Origin: Syntrophobacterales bacterium
Lineage (GTDB): Bacteria > Desulfobacterota > Syntrophia > Syntrophales > JAAYKM01
Direction of reading: 5' to 3'
Assembly: GCA_031285215.1 (NCBI GenBank)
Contig: JAITWQ010000198.1
Location: 1-6,265, forward strand
DNA length: 6,265 nucleotides
The notes beneath the pieces are model-generated. The model was given only the letters and a program-made list of their open reading frames with translations. It had not been told where the DNA came from and made no database searches. Below are positions 1-4,956 of this stretch, in pieces. The translations under genes and the position numbers were made by a program. Position 1 is the first letter of the stretch. Each line of letters starts with the position of its first letter.

Positions 1-76
1 CCACCGCGCTTTCCAAAGCGCCTCTGCATTCCGGAGTAAGGCGGTCCAGAAGCTTTTTCACATCCACATTGAACAT
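1..76 (-). CDS. ClpV/TssH-like type VI secretion AAA+ ATPase, N-terminal fragment (cut by left edge)
   Basis: Only the first 25 codons are in the window, read leftward from an ATG at 76-74. The visible peptide contains LLDRLTPECRGALESAV. This resembles the start of ClpV/TssH, where a short lead-in is followed by a 'LLxRLNPxCxxALExA' helix of the Clp N-domain. ClpB chaperones begin differently, usually with a run such as 'KLTxKSQEAL'. In the family, ClpV is a cytoplasmic hexameric unfoldase that disassembles the contracted VipA/VipB (TssB/TssC) sheath so it can be reused. The start is supported by an AAGGA-type Shine-Dalgarno about 8 bases upstream (complement of roughly 85-90) and by a plausible promoter further upstream. 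The assignment rests on a short peptide with no Walker motifs in view, so another Clp-family ATPase remains possible. More type VI genes would be expected to the left. Confidence 0.55.
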   Translation of the reverse strand, partial: MFNVDVKKLLDRLTPECRGALESAV

Positions 77-133
77 TGCGCAATCCTTTTCTCTCTTAAA
101 ATTTTCTGCCCTGAAAAACCGGATCAATATATT

Positions 134-163
134 GTTCTAATGTGTTTTGTATGGCGAGGTCAA
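134..163 (-). promoter_or_regulatory. Candidate sigma-70 promoter for the leftward ClpV-like gene
   Basis: Read on the minus strand there is TTGACC (158-163) as a -35 box, an 18-base spacer, and TAGAAC (134-139) as a -10 box. Transcription would start near 125-128, about 50 bases before the ATG at 76. A perfect 10-bp palindrome, CAATATATTG (125-134), sits on the expected start point and could be an operator. The match is by eye and the -10 box is only 4 of 6. Confidence 0.4.
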
Positions 164-259
164 TGTTTTTGTATCCGTGAATTTTTATCAGCTTTCCTCA
201 ACCCCATTCCCGCCAGAGGCCAAAGAATCACCCGCATACTTATTATCCAGTTCTTTTAT

Positions 260-278
260 GCCGGTGATACCGGCTTTT
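260..278 (+). terminator. Hairpin followed by TTTT, possible plus-strand terminator
   Basis: GCCGGT (260-265), loop GAT, ACCGGC (269-274), then TTTT (275-278). This is a GC-rich 6-bp stem with a short U-tract, the shape of a weak intrinsic terminator for plus-strand transcription. No plus-strand gene lies upstream in the window. On the minus strand the stem is followed by ATAAAAG, so it would not be a standard terminator for the HAD unit. The three-base loop is tight, so in RNA the closing pair may open. Confidence 0.35.
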
Positions 279-450
279 CCAAGGGGTAAAAGGATAAGCA
301 AAAGCATCTTTCCAAATAAAACTTAATAATATCAATATATTATAAATTATTTTCCGTGTGGTATGAGATTTGACTATAGGAATTCTTGTAAACTATCTTG
401 CCACGCTTAACAATTTTGCCGCCCGCGTCAACGTTGCCACCCCCCCGCTT

Positions 451-466
451 CCTGCCTAGCGGCAGG
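451..466. repeat. Palindromic hairpin directly after the HAD stop codon
   Basis: CCTGCC (451-456), TAGC, GGCAGG (461-466) form a perfect 6-bp GC stem. Outer CCG (445-447) and CGG (467-469) can extend it across a three-base bulge. It begins just past the HAD gene's stop codon (471-473). On the minus-strand transcript it would be the 3'-end structure, but the following bases are G-rich, not a U-tract, so it is not a classical intrinsic terminator. A dispersed palindromic repeat or an mRNA-stabilising 3' hairpin would both fit. Confidence 0.4.
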
Positions 467-470
467 CGGT

Positions 471-1157
471 TTATGGCGGATTTTTTATTCCCGGAATTTC
501 CAGAATATCAACGACTTGTGACAGGATAAAATCAGGGGACGCTTCTTTTAGCACGTCTTCTTTTCCCGTCCCCGTAAGCACAGCCGCCGTATATGTTCCC
601 ACCTCTTTGCCGATTTGCACATCAATGTGATGATCGCCCACCATGAGGACGCGTTGAGGCGAAACGCCAAGAAGGGCCAGAATTTCCTGAAGATGCCGGG
701 GATCCGGTTTTACAAAATCCGTCATTTCCCGTGAAATAAGGGCATTTATATAATCCTTATAATCGGGAAAGATCGCATGGAGGGCGGGAAAGCAATTCCG
801 CGTAATGATTCCCGTGGCAACGGGGACGGCGGCCAGCACCGTCAGCATGGGTTTTACGCCCGCAAATAATTTTGCGCCCTTCGCGGCTGATGTTTCTATT
901 TTCTCTATTTCCTGCATGGCTTCACTGACAAAGGCGCGGCTTGCGCCGGGAGAAACTGCCCGGAGATATTCTCCTGCGGCTTTGACCATTTCCAGAATAT
1001 AGAGTTTGGCGAATGGATGGGCGGGAACATTGTGCCGCTCCATGACATGCAAGACGGTTTTTCGCATGGCGGCGAAATCAATCCGAATCTCGGCGAGGGT
1101 ACCGTCAAAATCAAAAATAACGGCTTGAATAGGAAGTTTAACCGCAGTCATGGACAT
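471..1157 (-). CDS. HAD-superfamily hydrolase, phosphoglycolate-phosphatase-like
   Basis: A 228-residue protein with all four HAD motifs. Motif I is FDFDGT (nucleophile Asp16, acid/base Asp18). Motif II is in GIITRN (Thr119). Motif III is the lysine of VKPDP (Lys150). Motif IV is VGDHHID (Asp175 and Asp179, magnesium ligands). About 90 mostly helical residues between motifs I and II form a C1-type cap. Length and motif spacing match the Gph/PpaX-like group of cytoplasmic phosphatases that dephosphorylate small phosphorylated metabolites through an aspartyl-phosphate. The substrate cannot be read from sequence, so no gene symbol is given. The start is either Met1 or Met3. Neither has a strong Shine-Dalgarno, and an in-frame TGA shortly upstream rules out a much longer protein. 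It lies 86 bases downstream of the alpha/beta hydrolase on the same strand, probably in one transcript. There is no signal peptide or membrane segment. Confidence 0.9.
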   Translation of the reverse strand: MSMTAVKLPIQAVIFDFDGTLAEIRIDFAAMRKTVLHVMERHNVPAHPFAKLYILEMVKAAGEYLRAVSPGASRAFVSEAMQEIEKIETSAAKGAKLFAGVKPMLTVLAAVPVATGIITRNCFPALHAIFPDYKDYINALISREMTDFVKPDPRHLQEILALLGVSPQRVLMVGDHHIDVQIGKEVGTYTAAVLTGTGKEDVLKEASPDFILSQVVDILEIPGIKNPP

Positions 1158-1166
1158 CCCGCACCG

Positions 1167-1199
1167 CTGTGAATCCGGATGGCCGCATTGCCTTCACAG
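1167..1199 (-). other. Inverted repeat between the hydrolase and HAD genes
   Basis: The arms CTGTGAA (1167-1173) and TTCACAG (1193-1199) are perfect 7-bp complements around a 19-base loop. In the minus-strand RNA the loop can form a small inner GGC/GCC pairing. The element lies in the 86-base gap between two co-directional genes, about 10 bases ahead of the HAD start codon. It could influence message stability or translation of the HAD gene. No U-tract follows it on the minus strand. A plus-strand TAATTTTT follows, but there is no plus-strand gene to terminate. Confidence 0.35.
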
Positions 1200-1243
1200 T
1201 AATTTTTAAAAGCAGTGTTTTTCTGCCTTCGCCCATGATTATT

Positions 1244-2041
1244 TTACGTAGCCCGGGTAAATGTTTTGATTGCCGTCATGTAATCGTCCAGGGCCATGTA
1301 GAGGAGATCATTGTGTCCGGCGAAGGGAATAAAAAGACGCTCCTTGCGCTCTGCCGGACTCAGTTTGTAAAGCTCTCTCCCTTCTTCCGCAGGGATAATG
1401 TCGTCCGCCTCGCCGTGGATGATCAGAATGGGCAGGTTTATCTCCCTGATTTTATGGTCATTGCCGAAGCCGACGGGATTGGGATCGTCTCTTAAAATAT
1501 GGGACATGCCTATCCGCCGTATCTGCCGTTTCGCCGCCGAAAAGCCGCTTTCCACGATCAGGCCCTTTAATTCCTTTCCATAATGAAAGGCAAGCTCTAT
1601 GGCCGGCGCGCTTCCCAAAGAACGTCCCATAATGTAGAGGCCGCCCGTATATTTTTGCTCCCGTAAAAAATCCTTCCAGCCCTGAAAAAGGGGATGGGCG
1701 TCATAGATCATGGCGCGGCAGGAAGGAACTCCCTGACTCATGCCGTATCCGCGATAATCGGTGATAAAAAGATTCATGCCCCTTTCCGTATATTCAGGGG
1801 ACAGATCATCATAATCGGAGGCGATTTCCCCGTTGCCGTGAAAATAGAGAATGTTGGGGGCTTCATGATGGGCGGGGTAGAACCGGCATGTAATGGACAG
1901 TCCGTCTTCAACTTCGATGGCCTGATAAAAACCGCCGGAGTCTTTCGTGTTATCAAAGAGAAACATTTTACGGGGAAAAAACAGGCGTTCCCTTATTTCC
2001 GGCTGGTCGTACCAATCAAGTCCTTTGGCAAAAATATCCAT
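1244..2041 (-). CDS. Alpha/beta hydrolase (serine hydrolase, S33/BEM46-like style)
   Basis: A 265-residue protein counted from the ATG at 2041-2039. This start is preferred over one 11 codons upstream (2074) because a GAGGTG Shine-Dalgarno sits about 6 bases before it. The fold signature is complete: oxyanion-hole HGNG (68-71), DYRGYG strand-turn (95-100), nucleophile elbow GRSLG with Ser141, catalytic Asp213 in HGEADDIIP, and His243 in FAGHND. Such proteins are intracellular esterases, lipases, peptidases or thioesterases. The HGNG and DYRGYG pattern is typical of the alpha/beta hydrolases related to BEM46/ABHD13, whose substrates are mostly unknown. There is no signal peptide or transmembrane helix, so it is probably cytoplasmic. 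It is the first gene of a leftward pair with the HAD phosphatase and is divergent from the EF-G-like gene. The activity class is firm; the substrate is not. Confidence 0.9.
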   Translation of the reverse strand: MDIFAKGLDWYDQPEIRERLFFPRKMFLFDNTKDSGGFYQAIEVEDGLSITCRFYPAHHEAPNILYFHGNGEIASDYDDLSPEYTERGMNLFITDYRGYGMSQGVPSCRAMIYDAHPLFQGWKDFLREQKYTGGLYIMGRSLGSAPAIELAFHYGKELKGLIVESGFSAAKRQIRRIGMSHILRDDPNPVGFGNDHKIREINLPILIIHGEADDIIPAEEGRELYKLSPAERKERLFIPFAGHNDLLYMALDDYMTAIKTFTRAT

Positions 2042-2142
2042 ATGAGCACCTCGTAATGTTTTTCCAAAATACACTACCGCGAATATAAGATATTGGGCAA
2101 ATAAAATCTGCGAAAAAGATGCTTTCCCGATGACGAACGATT

Positions 2143-2178
2143 ATTGCCTGTTGCTTCGGCTTTTCCTGCAAGGGCAAT
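2143..2178 (+). other. Interrupted inverted repeat in the divergent region
   Basis: ATTGCC (2143-2148) pairs with GGCAAT (2173-2178), and inside it TTGC (2151-2154) pairs with GCAA (2168-2171), giving about 10 base pairs with a small internal loop. It lies upstream of the TTGAC boxes, so it is more likely an operator-like or incidental structure than part of the EF-G-like leader RNA. No U-tract follows it. Confidence 0.3.
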
Positions 2179-2235
2179 TCCGCCTCCCCTGAGAAATAAT
2201 TTATTTGACCGGAAAGGGCGAAAAGAAATAACTTC

Positions 2236-2263
2236 TTGACTTTATCGCATGTTTTGGGCTAAT
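2236..2263 (+). promoter_or_regulatory. Candidate promoter for the EF-G-like gene cluster
   Basis: TTGACT (2236-2241, 5 of 6 to the -35 consensus) is followed after 16 bases by GCTAAT (2258-2263, 4 of 6 to the -10). Transcription would begin near 2270, giving a leader of about 45 bases before the ATG at 2315. A second -35-like TTGACC lies at 2205-2210, with a weaker TAACTT (2229-2234) after an 18-base spacer. The choice is by eye and the -10 match is weak at its first two positions. Confidence 0.35.
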
Positions 2264-2314
2264 CAGGCCGCCATAAATATATGTTTTTGGTGGTTTTCCC
2301 GGAAAGGAGTTTTC

Positions 2315-4387
2315 ATGGCAAAATACGATTCGACGGCACTCAGGAATGTTGCCATCGTTGGTCACGGAGGGACAGGAAAGACGTCTTTATGCGAGTCATT
2401 TCTTTTTGTAAGCGGCAAAGCGGAACGACTTGGGCGTGTTGACGAGGGCACTTCCTCCATGGACTTTGAACCGGAGGAACAAAAGCGGCACATTTCCATC
2501 AGCACCGCTGTTAATTTCTTTGAAAAAGACAAGCATAAAATCAATATCCTTGATACCCCCGGCGATTCAAACTTCTCCTTCGATACGAGAAATGCCCTGC
2601 GCGTCGCCGATGCGGCCGTCTCCGTCGTTGACGCGGTCAGCGGCGTCGAGTTCCAGACCATTAAAAGCTGGCAATACGCCGATTCCTTTAACCTCCCCCG
2701 CGCCATTTTCATCAATAGAATGGACCGGGAACGGGCGGACTTCTCCAAAGCCTATGACACCATCAATACCCTCCTGAACAGGAAAGGAACCATTGTCTGG
2801 CTCCCCATCGGTAAAGAAGGCGATTTTAAGGGCGTTGTTGATCTTATTTCCATGAAAAGCCTGATCTTCAATGACCCGAAAGGCGCTTTCCAAACAGGGG
2901 ATATTCCGGCTGATATGATTGCCGACGCCGAAAGTCTCCGGGAAACGATGGTGGAAGATATTGCAGAATCAGACGAAGAGCTGATGGAACAATATCTCCA
3001 GAATGGCGAACTTACATCGGAAGAATTGCAGATTGGCCTCAAAAAAGGCATCGCCGCAAATAACCTCTGCCCCGTCCTGTGCGGTTCCTCGACGAAACAT
3101 ATCGGTATTGCCGCCTTCATGGATTTCATCATTAAATATTTCCCCTCACCCGTTGACCGGGGCAAGGTACCCGGCCATAACCCCGGCGGAGATGCGGGCG
3201 AACGGGCTCCAGAGGAAGCTGCTCCCTTTTCCGCCCTGGTTTTCAAAACCATCGCCGATCCCTATGCGGGCAGACTGACGATTTTCCGCGTTTATTCGGG
3301 AACTCTCACGTCAGAAGGTAATTTTTACAATTCCACGCGGAAGGTATCCGAAAGAACGGGCGCTATTTCCTTTTTGGAAGGCAAAACCCAAAAGACGGCG
3401 GAACAGGTCATTCCAGGCGACATCGCCGCCATCTCAAAACTGAAGGAAACTTTTACGGGCGACACGATCTGCTTTGAAAAAGCACCCATTATTTTTGATA
3501 AGGTGGAAATACCCCACGCTAATACGGCCTTTGCCATTGAGCCTAAATCCCGGGGCGATGAGGAAAAGATTGTTTCTTCCGTAAACCGCCTTCTGGAAGA
3601 AGATCCCACTCTGTCGTTCCGCCGGGACGAGCAAACCAAAGAAATGATCATCTCCGGTATGGGACAGGTGCATATTGAAGTCAACGTGGAAAAAATGAAA
3701 CGCAAATTCGGCGTGGAAGTCAATCTGAAGACGCCCAAAGTCCCCTATAAAGAGACCATCAAAAGCAAAACAAACGTTCAGGGGCGTTATAAGAAACAGT
3801 CCGGCGGCCGCGGCCAGTTCGGTGACTGCTGGCTTGATATTGAACCTCTGGAAAAAGGCGGCGGCTTTGAGTTTCTTGATAAGATTGTGGGCGGCGTTAT
3901 TCCCCAGCAATACCGCCCCGCCGTGGAAAAGGGCATCGTGGAGGCGATGGAAGAGGGCGTCATTGCCGGTTATCCCATGGTTGACGTCAAGGTATCCCTG
4001 GTGGATGGTTCTTACCATACCGTTGATTCCTCGGAAATGGCCTTTAAAATCGCCGGTTCCATGGGATTCAAGAAAGGCGTTCTTTCCTGCCAGCCTATTC
4101 TTCTTGAACCGATTGTTAATATCGAAATTGAAGTACCCGATGAATATATGGGAGACGTAATTGGCGATCTGAATGGCCGGCGCGGCCGTGTCAGCGGCAT
4201 GGATTCCAAAGGAGCGCATCAGGTAGTTAAAGGCCAGGTTCCCCTGGCGGAAATTCTGAAATACGCTCCCGATTTGACGTCAATGACCAGCGGGCGGGGT
4301 ACTTTCACCTATGCCCATTCCCACTACGAGGAAGTTCCGGCTCATCTGGCGGAAAAGGTTATCGCTGAATCGAAGAAAGAGGAGTAA
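2315..4387 (+). CDS. fusA: Elongation factor G-like translational GTPase (EF-G paralogue)
   Basis: A 690-residue protein with the full EF-G layout: GTPase domain (about 1-285), domain II (306-392), III (402-476), IV (478-595) and V (598-678). EF-G moves tRNA and mRNA through the ribosome; some paralogues act in ribosome recycling or stress. The G motifs depart from canonical EF-G. P-loop: GHGGTGKT (16-23) rather than AHIDAGKT. Switch I: RHISIS (58-63), with Ser where RGITIT has the magnesium-binding Thr. G3: DTPGD (80-84), lacking the catalytic His of DTPGH. G4: NRMD (134-137) for NKMD. G5: GSS (257-259). Domain IV keeps the tip loops SGGRGQFG (497-503 region) and YHTVDSSE (567-574), including the His that reaches the decoding centre. 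The ATG at 2315 is chosen for its AAGGAG Shine-Dalgarno. The G-domain changes favour an EF-G-2/FusA2-type paralogue; the symbol is meant only at family level. It is first in the rightward cluster. Confidence 0.92.
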   Translation: MAKYDSTALRNVAIVGHGGTGKTSLCESFLFVSGKAERLGRVDEGTSSMDFEPEEQKRHISISTAVNFFEKDKHKINILDTPGDSNFSFDTRNALRVADAAVSVVDAVSGVEFQTIKSWQYADSFNLPRAIFINRMDRERADFSKAYDTINTLLNRKGTIVWLPIGKEGDFKGVVDLISMKSLIFNDPKGAFQTGDIPADMIADAESLRETMVEDIAESDEELMEQYLQNGELTSEELQIGLKKGIAANNLCPVLCGSSTKHIGIAAFMDFIIKYFPSPVDRGKVPGHNPGGDAGERAPEEAAPFSALVFKTIADPYAGRLTIFRVYSGTLTSEGNFYNSTRKVSERTGAISFLEGKTQKTAEQVIPGDIAAISKLKETFTGDTICFEKAPIIFDKVEIPHANTAFAIEPKSRGDEEKIVSSVNRLLEEDPTLSFRRDEQTKEMIISGMGQVHIEVNVEKMKRKFGVEVNLKTPKVPYKETIKSKTNVQGRYKKQSGGRGQFGDCWLDIEPLEKGGGFEFLDKIVGGVIPQQYRPAVEKGIVEAMEEGVIAGYPMVDVKVSLVDGSYHTVDSSEMAFKIAGSMGFKKGVLSCQPILLEPIVNIEIEVPDEYMGDVIGDLNGRRGRVSGMDSKGAHQVVKGQVPLAEILKYAPDLTSMTSGRGTFTYAHSHYEEVPAHLAEKVIAESKKEE
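4379..4384 (+). promoter_or_regulatory. Ribosome-binding site inside the EF-G-like gene, coupling it to mog
   Basis: GAGGAG (4379-4384) encodes the last two glutamates of the EF-G-like protein and is also the Shine-Dalgarno of the next gene. It lies 4 bases before the ATG at 4389. The EF-G-like stop codon (4385-4387) and the next start are separated by one base, a typical arrangement for translational coupling. It also settles the downstream start. Confidence 0.8.
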
Positions 4388-4388
4388 C

Positions 4389-4880
4389 ATGGCCTTTACC
4401 TTTGCCGTAATCACGGTAAGTGATAAAGGGCATCGAGGCGAACGCGCAGATGCCAGCGGCGGCGAAATAAAAAAGATCATGGAAGAGGCGGGTTTTGTGT
4501 ACGCTGACTATCTTATCGTACCTGATGAGGTGGAGGCCATTCAAAACGCCTTGCTTACCTGCGCCGATACGAAAAAAATTGATCTGATTCTGACATCGGG
4601 AGGAACAGGGTTAAGCCCCCGCGATGTGACGCCCGAAGCGACAGCAGGCATTTTAGACAAGGAAATACCCGGCATTGCCGAAGTGATGAGGCGGGAAAGC
4701 TGCCTTATTACGCCCCACGCCATGCTGTCCCGTTCTGTGGCCGGAATCAGAGGAACATCCCTGATCATAAACCTTCCCGGAAGTCCAAGGAGCGTACGCG
4801 ATAATCTCTCTGTGATCGTGCCGGCATTAGAACATGCCATCGCCAAATTACAGGGAGATCCCACGGACTGCGCATCATAG
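4389..4880 (+). CDS. mog: Molybdopterin adenylyltransferase, MogA/MoaB family
   Basis: A 163-residue protein of the MoCF-binding fold. The signature stretch TSGGTGLSPRDVTPEAT (69-85) contains the GGTG nucleotide/pterin-binding loop and the RDxTPE segment. NLPGSPRSVRDNL (128-140) is the second family motif, matching the PGxP loop of MogA/MoaB. The N-terminus FAVITVSDKG followed by DASG fits the family. The reaction is MgATP-dependent adenylylation of molybdopterin, which prepares it for metal insertion by MoeA. In anaerobes this cofactor (with Mo or W) serves enzymes such as formate dehydrogenases and aldehyde oxidoreductases. Length matches short MogA/MoaB proteins and there is no fused MOSC or MoeA domain. 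MogA and MoaB orthologues cannot be separated by eye, so the symbol is for the activity. It starts one base after the EF-G-like stop codon, so co-translation is likely. No other molybdenum-cofactor gene is in view. Confidence 0.9.
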   Translation: MAFTFAVITVSDKGHRGERADASGGEIKKIMEEAGFVYADYLIVPDEVEAIQNALLTCADTKKIDLILTSGGTGLSPRDVTPEATAGILDKEIPGIAEVMRRESCLITPHAMLSRSVAGIRGTSLIINLPGSPRSVRDNLSVIVPALEHAIAKLQGDPTDCAS

Positions 4881-4956
4881 AAGAGAATCGTACGAAAGAT
4901 CCCATTTATCCAGACATACAGCGTTGCAAACACCATGAGAAAGGCCGGCATCACCC

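Larger units (their letters stand above)
123..341. repeat. Short direct repeat ATCAATATATT, two copies (123-133 and 331-341)
   Basis: The 11-mer ATCAATATATT occurs at 123-133 and again at 331-341 within the same spacer. The first copy overlaps the palindrome CAATATATTG at the expected start point of the leftward promoter. The second lies in an AT-rich block (321-350) that is itself rich in short inverted repeats. Two spaced copies could be binding sites for one regulator or a bending protein. In AT-rich DNA, chance is a real alternative. Confidence 0.3.
77..470. other. Gene-poor spacer between the HAD gene and the ClpV-like gene
   Basis: Neither strand has a convincing gene in these roughly 390 bases. 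The stretch around 300-352 is strikingly AT-rich compared with the coding DNA on both sides. The longest open frame I found is 39 codons on the minus strand (307-188), starting with a hydrophobic MLLLILLPLG run. It has no properly spaced Shine-Dalgarno and I do not recognise it. A plus-strand pair TTGACT (370-375) and TATCTT (394-399), 18 bases apart, resembles a promoter but points at no gene. The spacer also holds two hairpins, a repeated 11-mer and a run of seven C (440-446). It probably contains the regulatory region of the ClpV-like gene plus decayed sequence. Confidence 0.6.
2042..2314. promoter_or_regulatory. Divergent intergenic region, promoters for both flanking units
   Basis: These 273 bases separate the leftward hydrolase from the rightward EF-G-like gene and hold no credible gene. 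Open reading extends upstream of the EF-G-like start to 2249, but that extension has no Shine-Dalgarno and does not resemble an EF-G N-terminus. For the leftward gene, TTGCCC followed by an AT-rich stretch including TATATT (minus strand, about 2075-2105) could supply a promoter, but I cannot pick one pair with confidence. For the rightward gene, two TTGAC boxes lie at 2205-2210 and 2236-2241. A strong AAGGAG Shine-Dalgarno (2304-2309) sits 5 bases before the ATG at 2315. Confidence 0.6.

Noticed and set aside
397..412. TGGCAAG on the minus strand, resembling a sigma-54 -24 element, of interest because some type VI loci use sigma-54
   Set aside because: No TTGC follows at the required spacing, and the site is over 300 bases from the ClpV-like start.
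1169..1495. Plus-strand open frame of 108 codons
   Set aside because: Mostly antisense to the Asp/His end of the alpha/beta hydrolase and not similar to any family I know.
2249..2314. A 22-codon upstream extension of the EF-G-like protein
   Set aside because: The ATG at 2315 has a strong, well-spaced Shine-Dalgarno and begins where the family begins; the extension contains the likely leader RNA.
3434..4219. Long open frame of 261 codons on the minus strand inside the EF-G-like gene
   Set aside because: It lies wholly antisense to well-conserved EF-G domains III-V and resembles no known family; it is a by-product of the codon usage of the real gene.
4311..4388. A 26-codon upstream extension of the mog product into the EF-G-like gene
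   Set aside because: GAGGAG four bases before the ATG at 4389, plus the family's usual N-terminus, fixes the later start.
4541..4954. Minus-strand open frame with a hydrophobic N-terminus starting in the mog/patatin gap
   Set aside because: The membrane-like start is suggestive, but most of the frame is antisense to the conserved mog motifs and it has no ribosome-binding site or family match.
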